Below are positions 32,046 through 41,966 of a stretch of 64,000 nt of DNA, in pieces. The translations under genes and the position numbers were made by a program. The DNA is taken from assembly GCA_025997795.1 (NCBI GenBank), contig BNVB01000001.1, positions 17,637 through 81,636 of the forward strand. The letters run 5' to 3'. Source of the stretch: Spirochaetia bacterium (GTDB lineage Bacteria; Spirochaetota; Spirochaetia; Treponematales; Breznakiellaceae). The notes beneath the pieces were generated by a model. That model had not been told where the DNA came from. It did not search any database and worked only from the letters and a program-made list of their open reading frames with translations. Each line of letters opens with the position of its first letter. Position 1 is the stretch's first letter.

Positions 32046-34517
32046 ATGCCTAAATCACTGTTGGTTGATCCGAAGGATGTAAGAAAGAGCGAAATGGTAA
32101 AGATTCCCGATATTCCGGTGAATCAGTATAAAAGCGATATCAAGAAAGAACTGGAACTGTACGGAAAGGACAAACTTGTCCGTATCTGGTACGACATGGT
32201 AACAATCCGCGAATTTGAAACCATGCTTAACACCTTTAAAACCATGGGCGCATGGCAGGGGATTGAGTACAACCACAAGGGGCCGGCCCATCTTTCCATG
32301 GGTCAGGAATCGGCGGCGGTGGGCCAGTGTATCAACTTGACTACCGACGACTATATCTTTGGGAGCCACCGGAGCCACGGGGAAATCCTTGCCAAATGTT
32401 ATTCGTCAATTTGGCAGTTATCCCAGGATGCGGCGGGCGAAAAAAAGCTTGAGGAAATTATGAAAAATTTCCTTGGGGGCGAAACCTTAAAGATTGCCGA
32501 AACCATGTCCCATAACGGAATAAAGGACCTGGCGGAAAACTTTGTGTTATACGGAACATTGGCGGAAATTTTTGCCCGCCGGGCCGGGTTTAACCGGGGG
32601 CTGGGGGGTTCCATGCACGCGTTCTTTACGCCCTTTGGGTCCATGCCCAACAATGCCATTGTCGGCGGCTCGGCGGACATTGCCACCGGCTCGGCGCTGT
32701 ACAAGCGGATAAACAAAAAACCCGGCATTGTGGCGGCCAACATCGGCGATGGCTCCATGGGCTGCGGCCCGGTGTGGGAAGCCATGACCCTGGCGGCGAT
32801 GGATCAGTACCGGAAGCTTTGGCCTAAAGAAGCAGGAGGCGCTCCGCCGATTCTCTACAATATTTTTGATAACTTCTACGGCATGGGCGGCCAAACCCGG
32901 GGCGAAACCGAAGGTTACGACATTGTTGCCCGGATAGGCGCAGGGGTTAACCCCGAGAACATGCACGCCGAACGGGTGGACGGCCTTAACCCCCTGGCGG
33001 TGGCGGATGCTATTTCCCGGAAGAAAAAAATTCTCCTGGAAGGACGGGGGCCGGTACTGCTGGATGTAATCACCTACCGGTATTCGGGACACTCCCCTTC
33101 CGATGCGTCAAGTTACCGGACACCGGAAGAACTAAAACTGTGGCAGGATACCGATGCCATCGACAGTTACGCCGCATACCTCGTGGACAATAAACTAACC
33201 GACAAGGCCCAGCTTGATGTTCTGCGGGCCAGGGTAACCGCAAAACTGCTTGATGTGGTAAAACTTTCCGTGGACGACAAAGTTTCTACACGGCTGGGCG
33301 GAGACTTTATTGAATCGGTAATGTTCTCCAACACAAAGGCAGATAAACTTGACACAAGGCAAAGCGAATTGTCCCAGCCCGTGGCGGAAAATCCGCGGGT
33401 TAAGGCCCTGGCGGGTAAAGCCCGTTATGCCTTTGACGAAAGCGGCAAGCCTGTTTCAAAGAACAAACTCTTCCAGTACCGGGATGCCCTCTTTGAGGCG
33501 ATGTTATACCGTTATGTGGAGGATCCCACCATGGCGGCCTGGGGCGAGGAAAACCGCGACTGGGGCGGCGCCTTTGCCGTGTACCGGGGCCTTACGGAAT
33601 TGCTCCCCTACCCCCGGCTGTTCAACAGCTCCATCTCCGAAGGGGCCATCGTGGGCGCCGGTGTGGGTTATGCCCTTTCGGGGGGCCGGGCGGTGGTGGA
33701 ATTAATGTACTGCGACTTTATGGGCCGCTCCGGGGACGAGCTTTTTAACCAGGCGTCCAAGTGGCAGTCCATGTCTGCGGGGCTGCTTAAGATGCCCCTG
33801 GTAGTCCGGGTTTCTGTTGGGAACAAATACGGCGCACAGCACAGCCAGGACTGGTCGGCATTTGCCGCCTGTATCCCCGGCCTTAAGGCCTACTTCCCCG
33901 CCACTCCCTACGATGCCAAGGGTATGTTAAACATGGCCCTGCGGGGAACCGACCCGGTAATTTTCTTTGAAAGCCAGCTGCTCTACGACATGGGCGAACG
34001 TTTTGAAAAAGGCGGCGTCCCCGAAGGATACTACGAGATTCCCGAAGGAGAACCGGCCATCCGCCGTACCGGTAAGGACATCACCATGGTTACCCTGGGG
34101 GCCACCCTTTACAAGGCGATTGAAACGGCGGATAAACTTAAAGCCGATTTTGATCTGGAAGCGGAAGTGATCGACCTTCGGTTTGTAAATCCCCTCAACT
34201 ACGAAAAGATTGTTGAGTCGGTCAAGAAAACCGGCCGGGTAGTCCTTGTAAGCGATGCCGCCGAACGGGGATCGTTCCTCCACACCGTCGCGAGCAACAT
34301 CGGCACCTTTGCCTTCGATTACCTGGACGCACCGGTTACCGTGGTGGGAAGCCGCAACTGGATTACTCCTGCGGCGGAAATGGAAGAACTGTACTTCCCG
34401 CAAATCGACTGGATCCTCGATGCCATCCACGAGCGGGTTCTGCCCCTGCGGGGTTACAAACCCGCCACGGTGCAGACTACCCTGGACCTGATGCGGAGGA
34501 ACCGGCTGGGGGTGTAA
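32046..34517 (+). CDS. Pyruvate dehydrogenase-type E1, alpha and beta subunits fused
   Basis: An 823-residue thiamine diphosphate enzyme for the first step of 2-oxoacid oxidation. The alpha part (to about residue 430) carries [12 protein letters not shown], the ThDP-binding motif GDGSMGCGP...[11 protein letters not shown] and [12 protein letters not shown]; the beta part (from about 480) has [38 protein letters not shown] and [14 protein letters not shown]. Subunits are usually separate genes; here they are one chain. Pyruvate is the likely substrate from gene context; branched-chain 2-oxoacids cannot be excluded by sequence alone. Strong AAGGAG upstream. Confidence 0.88.
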   Translation: MPKSLLVDPKDVRKSEMVKIPDIPVNQYKSDIKKELELYGKDKLVRIWYDMVTIREFETMLNTFKTMGAWQGIEYNHKGPAHLSMGQESAAVGQCINLTTDDYIFGSHRSHGEILAKCYSSIWQLSQDAAGEKKLEEIMKNFLGGETLKIAETMSHNGIKDLAENFVLYGTLAEIFARRAGFNRGLGGSMHAFFTPFGSMPNNAIVGGSADIATGSALYKRINKKPGIVAANIGDGSMGCGPVWEAMTLAAMDQYRKLWPKEAGGAPPILYNIFDNFYGMGGQTRGETEGYDIVARIGAGVNPENMHAERVDGLNPLAVADAISRKKKILLEGRGPVLLDVITYRYSGHSPSDASSYRTPEELKLWQDTDAIDSYAAYLVDNKLTDKAQLDVLRARVTAKLLDVVKLSVDDKVSTRLGGDFIESVMFSNTKADKLDTRQSELSQPVAENPRVKALAGKARYAFDESGKPVSKNKLFQYRDALFEAMLYRYVEDPTMAAWGEENRDWGGAFAVYRGLTELLPYPRLFNSSISEGAIVGAGVGYALSGGRAVVELMYCDFMGRSGDELFNQASKWQSMSAGLLKMPLVVRVSVGNKYGAQHSQDWSAFAACIPGLKAYFPATPYDAKGMLNMALRGTDPVIFFESQLLYDMGERFEKGGVPEGYYEIPEGEPAIRRTGKDITMVTLGATLYKAIETADKLKADFDLEAEVIDLRFVNPLNYEKIVESVKKTGRVVLVSDAAERGSFLHTVASNIGTFAFDYLDAPVTVVGSRNWITPAAEMEELYFPQIDWILDAIHERVLPLRGYKPATVQTTLDLMRRNRLGV

Positions 34518-34535
34518 GGTTTCTGCCTTTGCCTT

Positions 34536-36743
34536 TTATAGAAGATATTTATTCAGTGTTTCAAACAAAATGTCCGGATCAAAGGGCTTTGGAATATGCC
34601 CGTTCATTCCGGAACGGATACACAGGTCGATATCTTCTTTAAAGGCATTGGCGGTCATGGCTATGATCGGGACCTCAGCGGCACGGGGATTTTCCAGAAC
34701 ACGGATGCGCTTTGTTGCGCTGAGTCCGTCAAGAACCGGCATTTGTACGTCCATCAAAATTAAATCAAAACCTTCGGGGTTGGCGGAAAAAAACTCGACG
34801 GCCTCTTTCCCGTTTTCCACGCTGTGGATACATACACCCGTTTCTTCAAGCATGGTCTCCACGATTTCCCGGTTTATCTCCACATCCTCGGCCAGGAGGA
34901 TCGTGCGCCCCTTCCAGTTGGGCGGAGCGGCCCGGTCAGCGCCGGAAGGCGCACTTGCACCTGAGGCAGTCTCCCCGGAATCGTCCAGGGCAGCCACAGG
35001 CTCACCCAGGTCCGCCTCCAGCTCAAAGAGAAAACACGCGCCCTGATTCGGCTTGCTTTTTACCCAGATATCCCCGCCCAGGGCATTGAGCAGTTTTTTG
35101 CAAATGGCCAACCCAAGGCCGGTGCCGCCGTATTTGCGGGTGATGCTTCCATCGGCCTGTTCAAAGGCGGTAAAGAGCCGCTTTTGCTGCTCCGGCGTAA
35201 GGCCGATGCCGCTGTCCCGCACTTCTACGCGGAGCTTTACTCTGTTCTCCGCAATTTTCTTCTGAACGGCGGTCAGCGATATTGCGCCATTTTCAGGAGT
35301 GAACTTTGCTGCATTGTTCAAGAGATTAACAATCACCTGTAAAAGCCTCTGCTCATCGCTGTGAACCATCCGGGTCATGGACGAATCGCAATTCACGGTG
35401 AAGCGCTGGCTTTTCTCGTCCATCTTTACCTGGACAATATTCTCGGCGGTTTTCATCATAGCGGCAAAATCAAAGGGCTCTATGGCGAGCTCCAGTTTTC
35501 CCGCTTCTATTTTGGACATATCCAATACATCGTTGATAACGTGCAGCAAGAGATGAGAAGATGTTTCAATCTTTTTTAGATAACCTGCCACCTTTTGGGG
35601 GTTCTGCTCTTTTAGTGCAATGCTGGTCATGCCGATAACCGCGTTAAGAGGCGTGCGCATCTCGTGGCTCATCCGCGAAAGGAATTCGCCCTTAGCCATG
35701 GTGTCCGCTATGGCCTTATCCCGATCCATATTGAGCTTGCCAAAGGTTTCGTTGCGGGCAACGGAACAGGCGACGATGAGCGCGCCGGACATTATTGTTT
35801 CGGCCTCATACGCAGTAAAGGGAATACGTTCCCTGCGGGTAAAGCCGATCATTCCCCAAAACTCACCGTGAAGATAAAATGGGGCAAGCATAAAACTCTT
35901 CGCTTCGCCCATGCTGCTCTCTTGTTTAAAAACGTCCGAAAGACCGCTGCTGTCGCAGGCAACAAATTGTTTCTCTGCCAGCCGCTCTTTCCAGCCGGGG
36001 AGAAAGTCGTCGTATTTCATGTAGACCCTGTTATTTTCAGCGCCTACGGTACGCCCTTCCTCTGTCCAATGGGTACGCAAAAAACAGCATAATGCGCCCT
36101 CACGTTCCACATTTCGCCAAATTCCGGCATAGTTTGCCCCGAGGCTTTCACCGAGCAGCTGCACGGCCTCGTGCAGCACCGTTTCATAATCCTGATGAAA
36201 CCCGCCGATGATTATGGCCGCCGCCGTGTTCGCCGCCCGCAGCAGCCGGTTTTCTTCCGCCAGGGTGTTATCGTCAGTGCCCTGGGTCAGCCGCCGGACT
36301 TCCGACTCCATGCTGCGCGCTTTATCCTCTGCCCAGCGCAGACGGCTCATATCCGCAGACATGGCGGACATGTAAAGCGGGCGGCCTTCCTGGTTGTATC
36401 CCGAAATAAGGCCCACTTCATCAATCCAGACTATGCTTGAATCCCGCCGGTGCATCCGGTATTCGATATGGTAATGATCCCGCTTCCCGCCGATAATTTC
36501 GCCGAGGCTGCCGTTTACCAGGCCGCGGTCGCCCTGGTAGATCATCGACTCTTTGGTGTTGTCGGTGTTGGGCAGACTATCGGGGTCATGCCCGGTGATC
36601 CTTGTTGTGTTCAGGTTAAGCTGGATATCCCCGGTGTCCAGATTCACCGTGTAAAGGCAGAGACCGAATAAATGGGCCAGCCGTTCCAGTGTTTTCTGAT
36701 CAATGCCGGGGCTTAGTTCACTTGGATTGAATTTGTCGATCAT
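34536..36743 (-). CDS. Hybrid sensor histidine kinase (PAS-GAF-HisKA-HATPase-REC)
   Basis: About 735 residues, no membrane segments, so cytoplasmic. The N-terminal PAS domain (LYTVNLDTGDIQLNLNTTRI; HIEYRMHRRDSSIVWID) is followed by a coiled segment and a GAF domain (LLGESLGANYAGIWRNVERE). The HisKA phosphoacceptor is in EFLSRMSHEMRTPLNAVIG; ATPase boxes are VNLLNNAAKFT, VRDSGIGLTPEQ and YGGTGLGLAICKKLL. The receiver domain starts ILLAEDVEINREIV with the phosphoacceptor Asp in LILMDVQMPVLDGL. Start uncertain: ATG 36743 has GAGGG 10 nt upstream; a GTG at 36770 overlaps the upstream stop. No output gene is adjacent. Confidence 0.88.
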   Translation of the reverse strand: MIDKFNPSELSPGIDQKTLERLAHLFGLCLYTVNLDTGDIQLNLNTTRITGHDPDSLPNTDNTKESMIYQGDRGLVNGSLGEIIGGKRDHYHIEYRMHRRDSSIVWIDEVGLISGYNQEGRPLYMSAMSADMSRLRWAEDKARSMESEVRRLTQGTDDNTLAEENRLLRAANTAAAIIIGGFHQDYETVLHEAVQLLGESLGANYAGIWRNVEREGALCCFLRTHWTEEGRTVGAENNRVYMKYDDFLPGWKERLAEKQFVACDSSGLSDVFKQESSMGEAKSFMLAPFYLHGEFWGMIGFTRRERIPFTAYEAETIMSGALIVACSVARNETFGKLNMDRDKAIADTMAKGEFLSRMSHEMRTPLNAVIGMTSIALKEQNPQKVAGYLKKIETSSHLLLHVINDVLDMSKIEAGKLELAIEPFDFAAMMKTAENIVQVKMDEKSQRFTVNCDSSMTRMVHSDEQRLLQVIVNLLNNAAKFTPENGAISLTAVQKKIAENRVKLRVEVRDSGIGLTPEQQKRLFTAFEQADGSITRKYGGTGLGLAICKKLLNALGGDIWVKSKPNQGACFLFELEADLGEPVAALDDSGETASGASAPSGADRAAPPNWKGRTILLAEDVEINREIVETMLEETGVCIHSVENGKEAVEFFSANPEGFDLILMDVQMPVLDGLSATKRIRVLENPRAAEVPIIAMTANAFKEDIDLCIRSGMNGHIPKPFDPDILFETLNKYLL

Positions 36744-36766
36744 ATTGCCGTTTCCCTCGCCACGAA

Positions 36767-37501
36767 TCACCGCATTGCGTTGGAGATAACCTTAAACATC
36801 AGTTTTGAAAACAGTTTTTTACCGGGCCCCATTTTGCAGGGGTAATAATAACTTTTGTTAAACCATTCCTTTTCTTCCCAAAAGCGCCGGTCGTCCCCGC
36901 TTGATTTTGAGGCCATTGCCTTCCCGACTGCGAACATGACGATCTCCCCCATTGCGGGGCGGTAGGAAGCCGTATCCTCCCCGAGCAGCGTTAAAAACCG
37001 GGACAGTTCCTTGTCTTTAACAGGCGTGTTAATCGCCTTGCCCGCACGGGAGATGAACCCGCCCTTCCGCGCACCAAAGCCCGTGGCAAAGGCTTCAAAG
37101 AACTGCCTGGTCTCTTTGAGTCCTGTGGCCATTGTGGTCGAGACAAACATGACGGGCTTGCCGGCTGTTTCGGGTTTGTGAATCCACCTGCTTAACCTGT
37201 CGGCAAAGGTTTTGAATTTTGAGGTCACACTGCCCATATATACGGGAGAACTCAATATCACCCCGTCGGCTTCCATGATTTTTTGCATCAAAACCGGCAT
37301 ATCGTCTTCTATACTGCACCCCGAATGGCTGACGCATGATTCGCAGCCCGTGCAATCCTCGATCCGGTAATCAAACAGATTGAGGATTTCCCCCTCAATG
37401 CCGTGGTTTTTCAGTATTTGGACAAGCTGCTGAAGAATACCCCAGGTATTCTTTTTTCTGGCGCTTCCGTTCATCAGCAGAACTTTCTTGCTCATCGTCA
37501 T
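36767..37501 (-). CDS. NADPH-dependent FMN reductase / iron-sulfur flavoprotein-like
   Basis: A 244-residue flavodoxin-fold protein. The FMN-binding start KVLLMNGSARKKNTW is followed by a cysteine cluster DCTGCESCVSHSGC typical of the iron-sulfur flavoprotein group, and SSPVYMGSVTSKFKTFADR. The C-terminal part (WEEKEWFNKSYYYPCKMGP) is an extra helical tail seen in some members. Likely a redox protein acting on quinones or other electrophiles. AAGGGAGA precedes the ATG. It is upstream of and probably cotranscribed with the histidine kinase. Confidence 0.82.
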   Translation of the reverse strand: MTMSKKVLLMNGSARKKNTWGILQQLVQILKNHGIEGEILNLFDYRIEDCTGCESCVSHSGCSIEDDMPVLMQKIMEADGVILSSPVYMGSVTSKFKTFADRLSRWIHKPETAGKPVMFVSTTMATGLKETRQFFEAFATGFGARKGGFISRAGKAINTPVKDKELSRFLTLLGEDTASYRPAMGEIVMFAVGKAMASKSSGDDRRFWEEKEWFNKSYYYPCKMGPGKKLFSKLMFKVISNAMR

Positions 37502-37526
37502 GTCTCCCTTGTGAGTACAAGAGTTA

Positions 37527-37555
37527 AGTATAGTGAATTTTTCCTCAAATTACAA
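37527..37555 (-). promoter_or_regulatory. Promoter for flavoprotein-kinase operon
   Basis: TTGTAA, 17-bp spacer, TATACT; leader of about 20 nt with a Shine-Dalgarno. Confidence 0.65.
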
Positions 37556-37581
37556 CACTATGCAAATTTACCTTTTGGCTC

Positions 37582-37609
37582 TTGACACCAGCAAGTTTTG
37601 TGGTATACT
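37582..37609 (+). promoter_or_regulatory. Promoter for the poly-C outer-membrane protein gene
   Basis: TTGACA, 16-bp spacer, TATACT, then 7 nt to the ATG at 37617; predicted leaderless. Confidence 0.7.
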
Positions 37610-37616
37610 TGAGGTT

Positions 37617-38143
37617 ATGAATAAAAAAAATGTAGCGGGTAACGAAATATATACTAAACAAATGTTAAGTTACCCCCCCCCCCCGATTATTCCGACCGAT
37701 TTACTAGGAATTACCCGCCCGCTGCCCTTGGGGCCTGTCTGTGCGGTAGGCCGTTTTTCGGTCTTTGCTTAATTTTTCTTGTTTTTACCGTATACACCGC
37801 CTATCCCGAAAATTTTTCTCCCCTTAGCCTCTCATTGGGGCTGGAGGCGAACCGCTACTCCATAAACGGGGCAGCCTTTGGTCCCGCACTGGCCGGAGAA
37901 TACCGTTTTTCCTCCCTTGCTGCAGGGGCCTCCCTGGGCTTTTTCCATGATTTTAACGATTATATGACCCTTGAGCCAGGCGCTTTCCTCCGCTGGTTCC
38001 CCTTTTTGGGGTCCCGCGCTCTTATGCAGGGCCTTTACATCGAGGGCCGTGTGGGGGCCGGCACCGTCAATGGCAGTCACGGCAGCGTAGGATCGCCAAG
38101 CGGCGGCACAAACAGCAGCGGTAGTACGGCGTATTGGGACTGA
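37617..38143 (+). CDS. Putative phase-variable outer-membrane barrel fragment, out of frame at a C12 tract
   Basis: From the ATG the frame runs through a run of 12 C and stops at 37770-37772. Removing one C (or adding two) joins it to an open frame to 38143 that encodes a hydrophobic export-like segment (GLCLIFLVFTVYTAYPENF) followed by barrel-like amphipathic strands (LGLEANRYSINGAAFGPALA, YRFSSLAAGASLGFFHDF). The combined product, about 175 residues, ends in a Gly/Ser-rich stretch without an aromatic terminus, so the barrel may itself be truncated. As sequenced the gene is OFF. The reading is inference; a homopolymer sequencing error is the main alternative. Confidence 0.55.
37673..37684 (+). 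repeat. C12 homopolymer tract
   Basis: Twelve consecutive C residues 56 bp after the start codon. 11 or 14 C would open the long frame. Confidence 0.9.
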
Positions 38144-38153
38144 GTAAATAACA

Positions 38154-38180
38154 GAGATTGCGGGTCAAGCCCGCAATCTC
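38154..38180. repeat. Perfect hairpin after the barrel fragment
   Basis: 11-bp arms GAGATTGCGGG/CCCGCAATCTC with a 5-nt loop TCAAG, 11 bp past the long frame's stop. No T-tract follows, so it is probably a dispersed palindrome rather than a terminator. Confidence 0.75.
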
Positions 38181-38237
38181 ATTAAACGTGGGGAACACGA
38201 AAACGCTGTTGCGGCAAGCCGCCGCACAGGTCTCCCA

Positions 38238-38261
38238 GGTGAGCGCAGAGGTGCCTGGCAC
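38238..38261. repeat. Dispersed repeat with GGTGCC/GGCACC palindrome, copy 1
   Basis: GTGAGCGCAGAGG followed by TGCCTGGCACC; recurs with three differences at 39136-39159. The 38181-38391 interval otherwise shows no gene I can support. Confidence 0.65.
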
Positions 38262-38391
38262 CAAATTCTTTTTCTTCCCTTTGTGCGCCTTCTTCGCCTT
38301 TGCGGTGAAAATTTTATAGGTTTAGATACGGAATTGCAAGAACAAGGGCAAGCCGCAATAGACTTTTAGAAGGGAGGGAGAAGTGTGGAGT

Positions 38392-38790
38392 TTATGAAGA
38401 AACCGACAGCAATTCAAAAGGCTCTACCGCAAGAGCGGGATACTGTACCTGCAATAAATGGGAGTCATTACTGATGAGGGCGGCGCCAAGGGTTACGGCG
38501 GTAGCCGCGATTATAGAGTCAGGTAGTTTGCGCCGGTTTGTCTGACGGAACCGTATGGTCTCGGAAACAATGCTTCGGGAAAGATTAATGGTTTTACATT
38601 CTGTTAAGAATTTGAGCAAAAAGCGTTCATCCTCTGCGGTAAGCAGCGGTTTGGATAGCACTTCTATCTTCGTAATTATGCTCACCAGCCATTTGTTTTT
38701 ACAAAAGGCATCCGCAAATCGCACCGGATCTATCTCTCCCTTTGATAATGAGACAAGGATATTGCTGTCAAAAATGACTTTACGCTTCAT
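38392..38790 (-). CDS. PIN-domain toxin (ribonuclease), VapC-like
   Basis: About 132 residues with the PIN-domain acidic residues: KVIFDSNILVSL (first Asp), TKIEVLSK (Glu), LPDSIIAATAVTLGAALISND (Asp and terminal Asp). PIN toxins cleave RNA, often tRNA. Start at 38790 (MKRKV) lies 7 bp after the antitoxin stop; an upstream start at 38817 would overlap the antitoxin gene. It forms a type II toxin-antitoxin module in the accessory region. Confidence 0.8.
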   Translation of the reverse strand: MKRKVIFDSNILVSLSKGEIDPVRFADAFCKNKWLVSIITKIEVLSKPLLTAEDERFLLKFLTECKTINLSRSIVSETIRFRQTNRRKLPDSIIAATAVTLGAALISNDSHLLQVQYPALAVEPFELLSVSS

Positions 38791-38797
38791 TTTTGCC

Positions 38798-39085
38798 CTA
38801 GGGCTTGTCCCACTCATCCCGCATTTCCCGGATTACTTGCACACTGTCGCCCGCAAATGCCGGACTGTCCTTAAGGCACCCCGCAAATTCCATAACCGCC
38901 CTGCGGAATCGTTCTTCCCGCCGCCTCTGAAACCACGAGACAAGGGGGATTCGGGAACCCCCGCCGATGGAAAGCTCCATTTCGGAAGTAACAGTGAGCC
39001 GCGCCTTCCCCGCCGGTACTTCGCGGGGAACCTCAATAGTCAGCCTGTGACTGGCGGGTATCTCAACGGTTTGTTCAATGGTCAT
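38798..39085 (-). CDS. Antitoxin partner of the PIN toxin
   Basis: About 95 residues starting MTIEQTVEIPASHRLTIEVP, a short N-terminal beta segment as found in AbrB/DUF2281-like antitoxins, then a charged helical C-terminal part (FQRRREERFRRAVMEFAGCL; VIREMRDEWDKP) expected to wrap the toxin. Position directly upstream of the PIN gene supports the role. TATGCT lies 9 nt upstream of the ATG. Confidence 0.72.
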   Translation of the reverse strand: MTIEQTVEIPASHRLTIEVPREVPAGKARLTVTSEMELSIGGGSRIPLVSWFQRRREERFRRAVMEFAGCLKDSPAFAGDSVQVIREMRDEWDKP

Positions 39086-39135
39086 TATGAGGTAAGCATA
39101 ACATGAAAAGAGTGAAAGATGAAGGGGAAGACAGA

Positions 39136-39187
39136 GTGAGCGCAAAGGTGTCTGGCACCGGCATAGTCGGCGGCTTGATAAAGAGGT
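39136..39187. repeat. Dispersed repeats: GTGAGCG..GGCACC copy 2 joined to an ACCGGCATAG..AAAGAGG element
   Basis: The right part (39157-39187) recurs at 40261-40290 with two mismatches: ACCGGCATAG, GGCGGCTTGATAAAGAGG. The two repeat types abut here but occur separately elsewhere in the region. Confidence 0.65.
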
Positions 39188-39209
39188 AAAAATGGATTAC
39201 AAATAATCC

Positions 39210-39416
39210 ATGAAACACGAGTTATTGACTACCAACTTAAAATCCTACATCACCATTAATAACAATATTCGCTTTGGAAAACCTTGTATCAAAGGTACTC
39301 GTATAACCGTAGGGGATATTCTTCAATGGCTGTCTGCGGGGATGACTCACTCAGAAATTCTGGAAGATTACCCTGAATTGGAAGAAGCCCACATCCTCTC
39401 TGCCCTTACTTTTTGA
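39210..39416 (+). CDS. DUF433-family protein, probably C-terminally shortened
   Basis: A 68-residue DUF433 protein: FGKPCIKGTRITVGDILQWL followed by MTHSEILEDYPELEEAHILSAL. Family members usually continue with an alanine-rich helix after this point; here a stop follows LTF, so the end is shortened. DUF433 proteins are commonly antitoxins of DUF5615 PIN-like toxins, but no such partner is adjacent, so it may be an orphan or a remnant. Confidence 0.7.
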   Translation: MKHELLTTNLKSYITINNNIRFGKPCIKGTRITVGDILQWLSAGMTHSEILEDYPELEEAHILSALTF

Positions 39417-39426
39417 CTAATGGGGA

Positions 39427-39848
39427 TTATGGCTTGCTTGAAATCATTCCGGGAAAATAGTAAGAAAAATGGTTAAGGGCAGCGCGTAAAGGCGTAAACT
39501 CAAAAACATCCAATTCACCGTCATAACCGCAGACACCCGTACGGGGTGAATTGGTAATGGGAAGCAGATATTCATATTCATCTTCCTTTTCGTCAAAACA
39601 GGAATCGCAGAGAAATTGGTTGTCTGAATCATACTGATACCCCAATGTTTCTCCAACAGCAAGGGTTTCCCATTTGCGGGATTTTCCGATTTCAGAACGG
39701 AACATCATGTTGTCCGGATGAAAAAAAGAGCTCATGTGACCGCAGCATTCCAGCCAAATTTTTCGCAAAAAGGTGTCAAGTGTCGAAAAGGAAGCCGAAA
39801 CAGGAACATCAACATACAGCCAATAATCTTTGTCATAGGCGCCCTTAG
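39427..39848 (-). pseudogene. Fragment of a conserved hypothetical gene lacking a normal start
   Basis: The reading frame encodes YDKDYWLYVDVPVSASFSTL, RKIWLECCGHMSSFF, then CDSCFDEKEDEYEYLLPI and ends PGMISSKP. The block before the first in-frame ATG (39768) looks as conserved as the rest, but no ATG or GTG is found in front of it; only TTG at 39774 lies inside it. The original N-terminal region seems to have been lost and replaced by the 39869-39908 promoter repeat. Two Cys pairs suggest metal binding. Function unknown. Confidence 0.5.
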
Positions 39849-39868
39849 GGAAAACATGGAAAGGTAAA

Positions 39869-39908
39869 GAAGCCTTGTTTTTCCCGCCAGAAGGTACTAT
39901 ACTGCTAT
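39869..39908 (+). promoter_or_regulatory. Promoter-bearing direct repeat, copy 1
   Basis: TTGTTT (39875), 17-bp spacer, TATACT (39898), inside a ~40-bp sequence repeated almost exactly at 40176-40214. Drives the DUF5678-like gene. Confidence 0.7.
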
Positions 39909-39932
39909 AGTATATATTTGGAGGCAGCGTAA

Positions 39933-40172
39933 ATGTTTGAACGGGAAACCGGATTTTATGATGCGCACAAAGCGGAAATTCGGGAAAAATATCTTGGCAA
40001 GCATATTGTTATCGTGGGCGACCGGATCATCAGTGCCTATGATGATGTTGGAACCGCTTACCAGGAGACAATCAAAAAATTCCCTCTCGGATCCTTTATG
40101 ATTAAGGATATTCCCGAAAACATAGAGGACGAGGTTATCTATCTTTCCCCATTCTTAGCCGCTCATGCCTAA
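39933..40172 (+). CDS. DUF5678-like small protein
   Basis: A 79-residue protein: EKYLGKHIVIVGDRIISAYD then GTAYQETIKKFPLGSFMIKD. The short beta-beta-alpha pattern with a KHIVIVGD-type strand matches small proteins of the DUF5678 kind, often encoded next to retropepsin-like aspartic protease genes and considered possible toxin-antitoxin components. No such protease follows here. GGAGG precedes the ATG by 8 nt. It is bounded by two copies of the promoter repeat. Confidence 0.6.
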   Translation: MFERETGFYDAHKAEIREKYLGKHIVIVGDRIISAYDDVGTAYQETIKKFPLGSFMIKDIPENIEDEVIYLSPFLAAHA

Positions 40173-40175
40173 ACC

Positions 40176-40214
40176 GAAGCCTTGTTTTTCCGGCCAGAAG
40201 GTACTATACTGCTA
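40176..40214 (+). promoter_or_regulatory. Promoter-bearing direct repeat, copy 2
   Basis: TTGTTT (40182), 17-bp spacer, TATACT (40205); reads toward the heptamer-repeat lipoprotein gene. A CCCGCTT/AAGCGGG hairpin follows at 40222-40239. Confidence 0.65.
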
Positions 40215-40260
40215 CATAACCCCCGCTTGAAAAAGCGGGCAAACACTTAAATCAAAGACC

Positions 40261-40290
40261 ACCGGCATAGCTGGCGGCTTGATAAAGAGG
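40261..40290. repeat. ACCGGCATAG..AAAGAGG dispersed repeat, copy 2
   Basis: Matches 39157-39187 and here supplies the AAGAGG ribosome-binding site of the next gene. Confidence 0.65.
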
Positions 40291-40296
40291 CATGGT

Positions 40297-41850
<1,554 letters not shown>

Positions 41851-41966
41851 GGGCAAAAGCCTGGATAGTAGAAGGAACTACCACAACAGCATAGTGTCTC
41901 AAAAGGCAAAATAGCCTATAGTAAAGGCAGGAGATACTCATGCCACCCGGCGAATAAACCAAAGGC

